DNA of 35,206 nt from Chara braunii (Eukaryota; Streptophyta; Charophyceae; Charales; Characeae). The position numbers were made by a program, and so were the translations under genes. How positions within the stretch are numbered: the stretch's first letter is position 1; the number at the start of each line of letters is the position of its first letter. Under the pieces are notes generated by a model, which was given only the letters and a program-made list of their open reading frames with translations, had not been told where the DNA came from and searched no databases. Location of the stretch: the NCBI GenBank assembly GCA_003427395.1, contig BFEA01000037.1, forward strand, positions 2,464,811 to 2,500,016. Direction: 5' to 3'. Positions 8,219 to 18,850 of the stretch are shown here, piece after piece.

Positions 8219-11200
8219 TTACTCCCCTCCATACCATTGTGTGCCCACCATAGCCAACCGATGGGGCGGAAAAGGGTCGGGGAAGTCCGAGGGTGGCCGT
8301 AGTGGGATCTCCTGGCCCATTGTTGTCCAATCTCTAAAGCAAATCTGATAATCCCTCTTTATCATCTCCCGGTTTTTATCTTGGTTGTCCTCCTTGTTTC
8401 CTTGGGTGCAACCTCCTTCCCACTTTATGAAGGCTATTCGGCCTCCTCTCTCGCCTCCCAACCAGTCCCCTGAGAATCGTTGAATCGCTTGTTTTATATC
8501 TTTATATGTGTGGAACAGATCTAGCTGATTTTTAACTTTCTGCCATTGTGCCATAATTTCTTGATGAATGTATTGTTTAATCATGTCCGTCATTTCCTCC
8601 CCGACTATGCGGACTCCCTCGCAAACATGTATGCACCGTCTTCGCCAAATAGCCCACACGACTGCCCTCCTCCCCATCTTAAACATTTTGTTTTCGAAAG
8701 TGCTGCTCGAGGGGGAGGACCATGTCTCACATAGTATCACTCTCCAATCCCATGGCGAGGGTGATTTAGTCTCCAGTAGGCTCTAGATTATGTCCCACCA
8801 TCGCCATGTAAGGATCGCCCCAGGGCACTGCATAAATATGTGTTCTACAGTTTCCGGGGTCTTGCGGGAGGGGAACGCCGTGTGACACGACTTGCACCAT
8901 GGAAGTGCCAGGCCTTTTTGTTCCAAGCATGTGCGATCTATTATCCAGCCGCTAGTGGGGAGGCAGCGGTGCTCTATCTGCCACTGCAGCGATGCCAGTT
9001 TTGCGGGTCTGGTCCTTGTGAGGGAGAACCACCGAATGGGCCGGATGGCCTCGGTCCCCACATTCAAATGAGACCTCCAACGGGCCTTCACCGCTTCTTT
9101 CAGATTTACCTTGGGACACAGTAGACGGTAAGTGGCCTTCACTGTTAGGCTGTAGAGCTTCACATTCTTTTCCCCCTGGGTTCTGCGTGTAGGGGGCCAC
9201 TGCCATTCCTCCGGGTTAAGGGGGAGGTCGGCAATCCAGGTCTCCGGCTGATATGCTATCCAGTCCTTCGTATCCTATAACACCCGGATTCTATACACGT
9301 CAATATTCTGCCACCATCTCGTCACGTCCGGAGTGTATCTCATTAACTTATTATCTTCCCCTTTGTGGAACAGGTTAATCAGCGTTTGGTCTTTGCGTAC
9401 CTCTACAATGCTACCTACGCTCTCTGGGTCCCCGGGGATTTTTACCCAGTCCCCTTCCACCAGCTTCGGTCCCTTGCGCAAGATGCGTATCCAATCCAGG
9501 GGGATTGAGAAGATCAGTTGGTCCAGGTTCGTTTCTATGTTGTGACAATATCTCAGCGACTTCCTGATCTGTGGCACTGCTTTTTAATCCTTGTTTTATG
9601 AGTCCCAAATGTCTTTAATTCTGATTATGCCCTTCTTGACCCAGCTGTTCCATGGGGAGTCCGAGCAGTATACCCTTCCGTTTGCGGTCCGTGATGTTTT
9701 TGTTTCCAAACAAGGGTTGTCGCGCTACCTCTTCCCATTTGGTTGGTCCGGGTTTGTCTGGTAGCGGGAGTTGGCGCCAGGCCCTCAGGCAGCGAATCCA
9801 AAAATCATCTTTTCGGAGGTTGCTTCGGACCGCACCCCGGCTCGTGGCCTGGCCACCCTGACTCATGATCCGAGCAGAGTTAGGGCGTCGAGGTATAGAC
9901 TAGAACCGGTCTTCCAGCCAGGTCAGAGGGTTAACTGTTTGCGGTGCTTGTGGAGCTAGTCGACGAATTTGTTCCAGCGTCAGTGCAAACCACGAAAGGT
10001 CTCGTGTGAACACCAGCCTCCTATTCCATTGTACCATCAGTGCTGTGGTCTGAATGCCCGAATCCAGGATCCCCAAGCCCCCTTTGTCATTAGGTTGGAT
10101 TATCGACAGCCACTCCACCCTGTTGATAACATTCGGAAGCTCGCTATTGCCTCTCCACAGCATGGTCGTTATTTGCCTCTTTAACGACCTCACTGCTTCC
10201 TTGCTTAGCATTAGGATCCCCAAGCCCCCTTTGTCATTAGGTTGGATTACCGACAGCCACTCCACCCTGTTGATAACATTCGGAAGCTCGCTATTGCCTC
10301 TCCACAGCATGGTCGTTATTTGCCTCTTTAACGACCATATTGCGGACTTGTACCAAAGGGCGGCCAACACCACATTGTTACTCACCAGCGCCCTGCCAAT
10401 TAATGAAGTATGTTTGTCATTCCAGCACGCCAGCCTTTCCAACGCGGGTTTGAGGATCCATTCGTCATTCGACGCTGGTTTTCCGGTTGCTGTCAGCATA
10501 ATGCCTAGTACTCTCACCGGGGTTGTTTCCGGGAGCCATTTAACCCGTGGCAGTTCTGGGGGTCGTACTCCTTGATGGTGAATCCACCACCCCAGAGTTT
10601 TATTTCCCCAGTTAACAGTCATATCCGAGACCGCCATAAATTCGTCGAAGAGTTGTCTAATTTCTTCCATATTCTCGGTGGTGGCGTCCACCATGAGTGT
10701 CAAATCGTCAGCAAACATCGAACAAACGGGGATCGCTTCTTCTGGGATAGAAGAGATCTGCAGTCGCCTCAAGTCTTTATTTTCCCGGAGGTTCGCTGCC
10801 AGCGCCTCCATGACGATAATGAACGAGAAGGGTGCCAGCAGATCACCTTGACGGACGGACCATTGCAGCGGAAAGGCAGTGCTACTCTGCCATTTATTTG
10901 GACACCCGTAGTTGCCTTTTGATGCAAGATTTGGGTCCAGCGACGGAAGACCGGGCCTATATTCATCCTTTCCATGCAGTGGTCCAAGAATAACCAGTCC
11001 ACGTGATCATAGGCTTTCTCAAAGTCGATGAAAACCATCGCCACATTTTGTTTATCCTGCCTGGTCAATTTGAGTAGTTCATTGACCAGTAAAATATTAT
11101 CCTGGATTCTGCGACCTTTGACAAAGCCTGTCTGTGTCGGGTGAATGATTTGATCCAAAACCGGGATCAGACGGTTCGCCAAGGCTTTCGCTAGCATCTT

Positions 11201-12970
11201 ATATACGACAGTGAGCAGTGTTATCGGCCGACAGTTTCTGATATCCATCATATCTCCTTTTTTGTGTATCAACTTGAGGATGCCTTGCCCTACTAACTCC
11301 CCCATGCTCCCCGTCTCCCATACATGGCGGTAGGATTCCATGAGGTCTGGGGCCATCTGGGGCCAGAAGGTTTCCCAAAACTCCTTGGGGAGTCCGTCCG
11401 GACCCGGTTTTTTTTCCTCCTCCATTTGCATCATTGTTGTCCAGATTTCTCCTTTGGACAGAGGGCGATCCAGGTCTGTTTTTTGCTGATGCGTTAGGTT
11501 TTTCCTTAACGGTTTTAAGAATTCTGCAATGTCCTTTTCCCTCGTTTCCTTCTCTTGTTGAGCACACCTAGAGGTGAACAGATCTTTGAAAAAGGCTCTC
11601 GCTATCTGCGTGCATTGGAGTGTTGAGCAAACCACGTCTCTGTGCGTCGAGTGCGGTTCATATAACGCTTCTAACGTTGTTCTGCGCATGCGTACTCGAG
11701 CCATACTGAAGAATTTTTTGTCCATAGAACCTTCCTTTTGATGGCGTGTCATTCGGCCTCTGATACGCACGCCTTCCCATCGTTGTGAGGCAAAAGTTTG
11801 CAGACGTTGTTGTAGAGCTTGCGTCTGGAAGTGCCTTTCCGGCTGTGAGTGCTGATTTGCGTCAGACTGGTTTTGTTGGTCCTGTTGTTCCAATTGTTGA
11901 AGTTGTTGGTGGATGTCCATTTCCTGCTGATGGCTTCGAGCTGCTAGTTGTTTAGAGTATTCCTGGCATTTCTTTCCCAGATGGTAAAGCCCATTATTAA
12001 ACCAGTCTATTTTGTGGGGAATGTGTTCTTTCTGTGCATGCCAAAATGTCCAACAATGTTGAATATAGTTCCGGAATGTCTTATACCGTAAGATCGATAC
12101 ATTGAGTTTATAGAACCCGGGTCCTTGATCGGGTTTCTTTCGGAATGACAAAGTTATCGTGCACATTTTGTGATCGAGCCCCGGGTATGGGCTGGCCGGT
12201 AGTATTGCTGCTAGCAGCAGTGTGCCCGCCAGATCTTCCGAAAGCAAAATCATGTCGATTCCAGATCGCGATTGGCCCTCAGTCCCGGTTTTGTGTAGAC
12301 ACGAGAAGAACCTCGTGTCGAGGTTGAGTCTTCGGAACGAGTCGAAGACTTTTAGTGAGAGACTCAAGTCTCTAATTATCCACTCGTCCTCCTCCACGTA
12401 GACTGGGGCGGGGGAAGGTACCTTCCATTTGTCCATCCAACGATCCGGGACCGCATTGTAATCCCTTCCTATGATGACCGGAACACCGTCCGGGATCTTT
12501 GTTTTGATTTCCTCAAAGAATGTCCTTCTCTCCCTTACACTGTTAGGGGCGTAAAGACACAAAATGCATACAATCTCTAGCTCTAGTGCGACCAGAACTG
12601 ACACCCATCTTCCTCCTTCATGGTCAACTACCCAGTGTACCGGGTCTGCACGGGAGTCGCGGGGGACCCAAATGACCACCTCCGCACTCCCGGGTCTCGG
12701 GGCGTGAGCTCTGAATGCTGTATACGGCCAGATCATTTTGTGAATGCGATTATGTTCCGGGGAGTCCATCAGGTGTGTTTCCTGAATACATACAACGTCC
12801 GGCCAGTCCCTTCCCCCCACCCCTCTCATCAGATCCCATATTGTGTCCTTCTTTTCCTGCTGACACGAGGCTAGGCCATTTACATTCAAAGATTGCAGAT
12901 CAAGATCCGCCGCTCTTCGGCATTGATTCCAGACCCGGTCCTTTCCATATACCGCCTTGACTGGGTCCAT
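8219..12970 (-). pseudogene. LINE ORF2: endonuclease, reverse transcriptase and zf-RVT, broken
   Basis: This encodes the enzyme for target-primed reverse transcription. ATG is at 12970. The endonuclease spans residues 1-270: LNVNGL (N31), CIQETHL (E64), IIGRDYNAV (D170, N172), SGIDMIL (D239) and LDH (D266, H267). A Gln-rich linker covers about 345-395. RT follows: KKPGPDGLPKEFW, NCRPITLL, TGFVKGRRIQDNI and FIDFEKAYD (647-655). A 1-nt frameshift near 10890 then moves the frame to RQGDLLAPF and the FADD catalytic motif at about 10704-10715. Further down come MLWRG...GGLGI (duplicated), FGNKNI and a W-rich region. The zf-RVT tail has WCKSCHTAF and VEHIFMQC (about 8800-9160), and a C-terminal region runs to 8219. 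In-frame stops are at 9900, 9596, 9584, 9275 and 8783, with frame breaks near 9690 and 10890. Catalytic residues are mostly retained. The usual GD before YN and the usual SDH are changed to RD and LDH. Confidence 0.9.
10066..10336 (-). repeat. In-frame 147-bp tandem duplication inside ORF2
   Basis: A 124-bp segment beginning AGGATCCCCAAGCCCC (plus) at 10066 recurs at 10213, with 23 bp between copies, so the period is 147 bp or exactly 49 codons. In the protein the block from SLKRQITTMLWRG to NDKGGLGIL appears twice, with a single change (SVIQ/SIIQ). It lies in the region C-terminal to the RT palm. Near identity implies a recent event. Confidence 0.93.
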
Positions 12971-12989
12971 TTACGTGTTCGTTGGTGTT

Positions 12990-15269
12990 TCATAGTCTGG
13001 TCCACGACAGTTGTTCCAGGTCCCAGTCCGCGGCTTTCCCTCGGGGGACCAGCCTGAGAAGGGCGCATAGGCACTTCTGGACGTCTTGTTCTGTCCAACG
13101 CTCACTGGGTCTAATCCTGACCATCTGCATATCTAACAGTTGGGAGTGAGAGTACCATCTTAGGCCCGCCTCCTTAGCCGGCTCATATCGGATGTACACA
13201 TCCCCTTGCGAGATTCTGTCAGGCTCATTAGTCACAAAGGTTGTAGCTTGTGCCCCAGGGGGCATAGATTCTGCTATGTACGTAGCTATCTGCATTCGCA
13301 GGATCCCAGCTGCCGCCTCCAAACGACAATGTTGCTGCTTTGCCCAGAAAGAGGAGCAGCCTTGCAATGTAACCCCTCTTGTTTTACCGTTTTCAAGAGG
13401 TGTGAGGCCGATTTTCATTTCCCATTCTTCTTCCGTACCGGGATCAGCAGCATCGCCTCCCGCGATAGAGGCCCCATGTCCTGGCCCATCTCAATCAAGT
13501 GTCTCAATTTCCTTCTTCTTACCAGGTCCAGAGGTGAATCCTCGTCCGGGTCCAGGGGTGCCGGGTCTAGTGGTGGGACCGGTGGTTGCAGGACCGACGG
13601 GGTCTGTATCGCCTCTTTCGGTTTACCTCCCGTTGCAGTCTGCGGCCCCCTTTCTGTCCCGCCTCCTCTACTGCAGTCTGCGTCCCCCATATCCCACCTC
13701 CTCTGCGGCAGCTGAGTGTGGAGGTTGGAATCTTGCCAATACTATGGAGACTACTCGGTGCCACGCTTCGGTCCACTTGACTTCGGGTTGCAAACCCTTT
13801 TCTAGGACATTCCTAAGCGAGGCACTCATATCCAACATGGGAAATAACTTCAGGTACGTTTTGTCCCAGAAGTCTTCTGTGAGCAGGCCATATTTTGCTT
13901 TTAAGTTGGTCATGAGCTAGTCTGCAATATCCACCAACTTTTGTTATGTGGGGAGGTGTGGTGGCGGGGTCCCATCCTCTTCATCCCCGTCAGTGGGTAA
14001 CCCCTCTGGTACTGCGCGGGCATTCTCCGGGAGCGGGTCGAGCTCCATGGGTTCAGAGTCAAAAGTTGCTTGAAAGGGGTCTAGCTCCGTCGTCTGATTT
14101 TGTCTTTGGACCCCTTCTTCCGCTGGTTCTACCTTTTCTTCTGATTTTTTAGCCTCAACAACCACCTCCATTGCTTCCCCTTCCGTGTGTTCTCCCGTCA
14201 CTCTCCCCCCGCGATGTGAGCCCAATTGCTCAGTACTACTGTTCATCACCTCAACTTGCATTGCCTGCCGCCTCACCCTATCTTCTGCCTTCCGTTGCCC
14301 CACCATCTCTCCTTCGTTCTCGCCAGTCTGCTGCGGGGGAGGGCTGCTGCTGTTTTCGTCCTTCCCATCCTCCCCCTCCGAGATGTATGATTCTGCAGCC
14401 GAGCCAAGGGCCGCCCGAGGGATTGTTTTGTTTTGTCCTTTACCTTTCCCTTTTCCTTTTTCTTTATCCTTAGTTGATTCTTCCAGTTGCGGCCCATGAT
14501 CTGCATGCTGTTTTTGGACCCAGATCCCTCTCCCTCCCTTCTTTCCCTCACTCTTCCAGGCTGTCTCTTCCGGGCTATCTTTTCGAGGGTTCAACAGTGT
14601 CTCGTGTACCTTTTCTTCCATTGAGGCCGGCGGGACCCATGTGTCCAGGGGGCGTGACTCCCATTCTGGCTCCCCGGCCTTTTCCCATATCCATCCCACC
14701 GGGGGGCCTTCTTTTGTACGGTCTTCCATGAAGACCCAGCCTTCGTGTCCCGGGTCCACAGTTCGCCAGTGCGTCACCTTGGTTGGGTCTCTTAGTAGCC
14801 TCCCTGTCGTTCGCGCCCTTTTCTGTGGGTGCAGCTGGCAGTTATATTTTGTGCTCAGGTGACCATACACTCTACACTTGTGGCACCACGGTCGCATTTT
14901 ATGTGCCGTGTGGATCGTATACTCCTTTCCCCCAACCCGATACGGGATCACGTCATCGAGGGAGAAAGGCTGGCCCTGGGGGAAATCTAGGGCCAGCATC
15001 AGGTAATCATCCCTCTTGGCCACATAGGAGGGGAGGGGGTCGATGAAAGCAACAATATCGTATAATAGACCAAAATCATAGACAAAAGCCGCTTGGATTT
15101 CTACCGGGATATGGCGGAATTCGACCCAGTGAAAATCCTGCATCAATTGTGTCCTTCTTTCCTTTGGCCCTAACCTGCGTTGTGATACCCACGGGTAGAT
15201 CCGCACCTCTGACCGCTCGCACCTGAGGCGCTGCCAGCCGTCGACTACTTTTTTGTTTGCTTCATACAT
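12990..15269 (-). pseudogene. LINE ORF1: nucleic-acid-binding protein with zinc knuckle, broken
   Basis: This is the RNA-binding (gag-like) partner of ORF2. The first plausible start is ATG 15269 (MYEANKK). The frame is open further upstream to 15542, but that part does not resemble ORF1. An N-terminal RRM/DUF4283-like region contains FHWVEFRHIPVEIQAAF and YRVGGKEYTI. The knuckle follows as C-X2-C-X4-H-X6-C in WCHKCRVYGHLSTKYNC (about 14840-14890); the last spacing is longer than the usual X4. A long acidic, Lys/Gln/Pro-rich linker follows. TAA at 13944 and TAG at 13917 interrupt the frame, and the same frame then resumes (MTNLKAKYGLLTEDFW and, after two compensating indels around 13690 and 13415, KIGLTPLENGKTRG) to TGA at 12990. 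I therefore read one original ORF1 of about 760 codons rather than two genes. Confidence 0.75.
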
Positions 15270-15270
15270 G

Positions 15271-15563
15271 GACAAGACAATGAACAAAGTGTTTGTAACT
15301 GGTTGTATCAAAAATTGATCTCGGGCCAGATCACTAAGTAGTAAGAAGAGGAAATCTCTTGACATATCATGCATCACAGAATAAATGCCACTTGAAGGAC
15401 CAGAAGACCAGAAACCATACTCTGCAAGAGCATGACCACAGACATGAGACTGAAGAGCAGTACACAGAGAACGCAAGAAGTAGCCATTGAGAAGACTGCA
15501 GTCACTGATGGGCCATAATAATAATGTCAATGAATACATCATAATGACTAGAAAGAATGAACC
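15271..15563. other. Unassigned junction 5' of the LINE
   Basis: The stretch is A-rich on plus and open on minus as an extension of the ORF1 frame, but with composition unlike ORF1. It could be the LINE 5' UTR or flanking repeat. No motif was recognised. Confidence 0.3.
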
Positions 15564-15972
15564 TCAATCAACAATAATAAGCAGCACCCCCTCGTGAGTA
15601 GGCTCGACTGTTTGGGACTCCACATCTGGTACTCGCTGGTCCCCCTCGTCATTAAGAACCTGGGTCGCTATCGACTCTGGGACCAGGTAGCTGATATCCA
15701 AAGAAGTTGTCGGGTCGATCTGTAGAATGTATGCTATGCATCGAGCCATCTCACCATCTACGACACTCTGCTCCAACCTGGTGATTGTAGCTATTCCCAA
15801 GATAAGGGACTGGTCACTTCCCTCTAGAGGGACCGGCTACCTCCTCCGACTTGGGTTCTCCTGGCATGTAATGTCTCAGTCAATCCCCCTCGAGTAGGTA
15901 TAGTGCCAAGAGATACGCAACCCGACGTAGGGCTGCCTTCTGTCTACGCCTCGCTCCAGCAGCCATTGTCAT
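15564..15972 (-). pseudogene. Decayed unassigned coding sequence
   Basis: From ATG 15972 a basic start is visible (MTMAAGARRRQKAALRR), then a stop. After a frame change there is a coherent segment, ITRLEQSVVDGEMARCIAYI then LDISYLVPESIATQVLND and VEPTHEGVLL. Composition and frame continuity look like a real protein that has decayed. I do not recognise the family. It lies on the same strand as the LINE and as the next entry, and may belong with the latter to one element. Confidence 0.3.
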
Positions 15973-16006
15973 GAGCCGTCCAGAGTCCACTCACAATCAA
16001 ATGAGC

Positions 16007-16523
16007 TCAATCCGTGTGGGTGTCCCAATCAAAGTAATCCCCCAAGTCAACATCACTTACAAAACAGGGCTCTTGGTTCGACTCGTTCGTCTCTGTCCTC
16101 TGTAAGCAAGTAGTGATAGGTGTCTCGGGCCTAGCCACCTCGCTCCTTATCCTTTTGTCCTGACGCCTCTTTTCCTTGCTTCCACCCTTGATGAGTGGTC
16201 TTGGATTACAACCATCAAGGTTGAAGAGAGCACCACCAGGCGCAGAGGGAACCTGGGGAAACAGTACATGTAGCCAGTGTTCCCTCCAGTAACTCTCCCT
16301 GTGGAAAATATGGTCGGCGATGTGGTCATGGGTAGCTCCCTTCACTCCCTGTCCAGCACCTCTCACGTGGTAAGTAATCACCAACGCATGTCTCGACGTA
16401 TGATAACAAAAGTCCGATGTCCGACACAGCCATATCGAAACTTCTCCACGAGCGTGCCCCACTTTCGGGCGGCAGCATGCTGATGTGCCAGCTTGGCCAG
16501 TGTGTAAGGTATGGTATAAACAA
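16007..16523 (-). pseudogene. Decayed unassigned coding sequence, two frames
   Basis: Two overlapping frames join into one plausible product. One has LAKLAHQHAAARKWGTLVEK and RTFVIIRRDMRW. The other continues with ITYHVRGAGQGVKGATHDHI, FHRESYWREHWLHVL, SAPGGALFNLDGC, a KRRQDKR cluster and an acidic end DVDLGDYFDWDTHTD. A single frameshift near 16380 separates them. No known domain was recognised. The neighbouring minisatellite field suggests the non-coding part of a large retroelement, but that link is inference. Confidence 0.3.
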
Positions 16524-16646
16524 CCTGCCTAGGTAACCAGCCAGTCAATAGTGTCTTGGTGATAGAGGGATACCAGCAAAACCTGCCTCAATGGGGTCTG
16601 AAAAGGCAGCAACTCAATAAACAAGCCAGCCAAATCAATGATAATC

Positions 16647-16955
16647 AACTCAATGTAGGGGCCCGCCTTTGTGGGCCCGGTGGAACAGCAACCAGCAACT
16701 CAATACAGGGGCCCGCCTGAATGGACCCGGCTGATCAGCAACCAAACAACTTGATATAGGGGTCCGCTTGAATGGGCCCGGCTGAACAGCAACCAACAAC
16801 TCAATATAGGGGCCCGCCTGAATGGGCCCGCCTGATCAGCAACCACACAACTCGATATAGGGCCCCACCTGAATTGGCCAGGGTGATCAGCAACTCAATG
16901 TAAGCGCCCGCCTGAATGGGCCCGGCTGAACAGCAACCAAACAACTCGATAGCGT
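16647..16955 (+). repeat. Minisatellite A, ~50-bp unit
   Basis: Six units plus a partial have starts near 16647, 16697, 16748, 16798, 16849, 16892 and 16943. The core is CAACTCAATATAGGGGCCCG, then CCTGAATGGGCCCGG and a CAGCAACCA end. Units are diverged, and one is shortened to 43 bp. Confidence 0.88.
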
Positions 16956-17025
16956 GTGGACTGGAACCGTCGATATTGTCACGGCAGAGGACTGATCAGC
17001 CGAGTGTCGCCTACGCAGTGACCAA

Positions 17026-17225
17026 TCACAAAATACTGTATGCACTGGGACTGGACTGCGCAAATACCATCCATGCAGGGACTGAACCGCAAATATCACC
17101 CGTGCAGGAAAAATACCGTTTGCGCAGGGACTGGATCGCAAATATTACCTGTGCAGGAAAAATACCGTCTGCGCAGGGACTATACTGCATTTACCGTCTG
17201 GTCAGGAACTGAATCAGCAAAAGCA
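17026..17225 (+). repeat. Minisatellite B, 49-bp unit
   Basis: GCAGGGACTG occurs at 17075, 17124 and 17173 (period 49). Each is followed by a GCAAATAT-type word, GTGCAGGAAAAATACCGT and TGCGCA. Degenerate units lie on both sides. Confidence 0.85.
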
Positions 17226-17375
17226 TCACCTGCGCAAAGACTGATCAGCAAGGAACCAATCAACGGGAGTGGGGTGCCTAATCATACCAGCAGCGGCACT
17301 CACACGGCAATCCAATAAGGCACGCGGCCTCAAACCAATCAGACTATCAGAGCACGCTGTCTCAATTCATCATAC

Positions 17376-17740
17376 CTGCAGGGCGCACGCTCTAGAGCCT
17401 TCATACCGACTGGGCGTATCAAGCCTGCAGGGCGCATACTCTAGAACAGGGCGCACGCTCTAGGATCATCAAAACATCAGGGCGCGAGCTCCAGAATTAG
17501 CATACCATCCGGGCGCGCTCTCAAAACGGCAGGGCTCGCGCTCTAAAATCATCATACCATCAGGGTGCGCACTCAAAACAGCAGGGTGCGCGCTCTAGAA
17601 ATATCAGACCATCAGGGCACACAGTCAAAACAGCAGGGCGCGCGCTCTAGAATCATCACACCATCAGGTCGCGCCCTCTAGAATTATCATACCATCAGGG
17701 CGTGCACTCAAAACAGCAGGGCGCGCTCTATAATAATTAA
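17376..17740 (+). repeat. Minisatellite C, alternating 31+21-bp (52-bp) unit
   Basis: CAGGG-type starts lie at 17478, 17509, 17530, 17561, 17582, 17613, 17634, 17665, 17696 and 17717, mostly spaced 31 then 21 bp. The long half contains GCGCGCTCTAGAATCATCA and an ACCAT end. The short half contains GCGCACTCAAAACAG. The 5' part (17376-17470) is less regular. Confidence 0.88.
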
Positions 17741-17780
17741 ACCGGTTAGGCGCGTGGTGTAATCAACAAATCCGAGATTG

Positions 17781-18140
17781 GGCGCACACTATCAGCGAGC
17801 CATAGCCCAGGTGCGCACTACAACATCAAGCCCAAGGATGTGCGCGCTCTAAATCGGCAATGCCGAGCCTGGGCACGCACTAGAACATCAATGCCAGGCA
17901 TGGGCGCGCACTAAATCAGCAATGCCAAGCCGGGGCGCGCACTAGAACAGCAATGTCAGGCATGGGCACGCACTAAATCAGCAATGTTGGGCCTGGGCGC
18001 ACACTAGAACAACAATGTCGAGCATGGGCGCACACTAAAACAGCAGTGTAGGGCCTGGCCGCGCACCAGAACAGCAATGTCGGGCCTGGGCACACACCAA
18101 AACAGCAATGTAGGGCCTAGCAATGTTGGGCCTGCACGCA
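17781..18140 (+). repeat. Minisatellite D, 31-bp unit in a 62-bp dimer
   Basis: The GCGCACT end recurs with exact 31-bp spacing (17845, 17876, 17907, 17938, 17969, 18000, 18031, 18062, 18093). Units alternate between CTAGAACA... and CTAAATCA... starts, giving a 62-bp higher-order unit. The shared core is GCAATGTCGGGCCTGGGC. About 11 units are present. Confidence 0.92.
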
Positions 18141-18179
18141 CACTAGAACAACAACAGTCCAACATTACTGCAGTCCGGC

Positions 18180-18310
18180 ATTACCACTCTGAGCATGAAC
18201 ACTGAGCACAGTTCTGCATTTACCATTCAGAGTGTGAACACTAAATGCAGCCGCTCTGAGCATGAACACTGGACAAAGTCTAGCATTTACCGTTCTCCTG
18301 CATTACCGCA
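18180..18310 (+). repeat. Minisatellite E, ~33-bp degenerate unit
   Basis: CTCTGAGCATGAACACTG occurs at 18187 and 18254, with a half-way diverged copy (TTCAGAGTGTGAACACT) and GCATTTACC words between. Only about four weak units. Confidence 0.6.
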
Positions 18311-18436
18311 TTGAGTGGAAACACAGCCCTGGATCAAAAAGGCAGTGACCGACGAGCATCGGCTTCAGCCCTCGGTCTTAGGAAAAGATCTCGTTGTGCG
18401 AACTAATGTACAGTCACGATCCATGGGTAAGGTCCC

Positions 18437-18850
18437 TGATTAACGAGCCAGCGAATACTGCACTAGTGCGCAATCTCGAACTGTGGGCAGAGTTTCAATC
18501 AACGAGCCATCGAACACTGCGCTGGTGCACAATCCTAGCCTGTGAGCAGAGTCCCAATCAACGAGCCAGCGAACACTGTGCTGGTGCGCAATCCCAGCCT
18601 GTGGGCAGAGTCCCAATCAACGAGCCAGCTAACACTGCACTGGTGCGCAATCCTAGCCTGTGAGCAGAGTCCCAATCAATGAGCCAGCGAACACTGCACT
18701 GGTGCGCAATCGCATCCTGTGAGCAGAGTCCAGATCAACGAGCCAGCGAACACTGCACTAGTGCGCAATCCCAGCCTGTGGGCAAAGTTCCAATCAACGA
18801 GCCAGCGAACACTGCGCTGGTGGGCAATTCCAGCCTGTGAGCCGATCAAC
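18437..18850 (+). repeat. Minisatellite F, 59-bp unit, 7 copies
   Basis: The CAATCAACGAGCCAGCGAAC word recurs at 18496, 18555, 18614, 18673, 18732 and 18791 (exact 59-bp steps), with a first copy near 18437. Each unit carries ACTGCACTGGTGCGCAATC, and in some the perfect palindrome GCACTAGTGC. The constant period with few indels marks this as the youngest array of the field. Confidence 0.95.

Larger units (their letters stand above)
7511..15270 (-). mobile_element. Long non-LTR retrotransposon (LINE), nearly complete but inactive
   Basis: A single minus-strand element runs in the order ORF1 (zinc knuckle), ORF2 (apurinic-type endonuclease, reverse transcriptase, zf-RVT tail), 3' UTR and A29 tail. 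The order, the short ORF1-ORF2 gap of 19 nt and the poly(A) end are those of plant L1-like LINEs. Both reading frames carry stops and indels. The 5' end is uncertain: ORF1-like sequence fades around 15270-15300, and no target-site duplication was found, so the copy may be 5'-truncated or have lost one flank. Confidence 0.85.

Noticed and set aside
12990-15269. A three-ORF LINE
   Set aside because: The middle ORF is in the same frame as ORF1, just 30 nt downstream, and reads as its continuation across two nonsense codons.
7490-15600. A target-site duplication for the LINE
   Set aside because: The bases next to the A tail (GAGTGTAACC) were not found near the presumed 5' end, so no pair is claimed.
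17376-18140. CRISPR-like regular repeats
   Set aside because: The repeats tile without unique spacers, the context is eukaryotic, and no cas-type gene is present.
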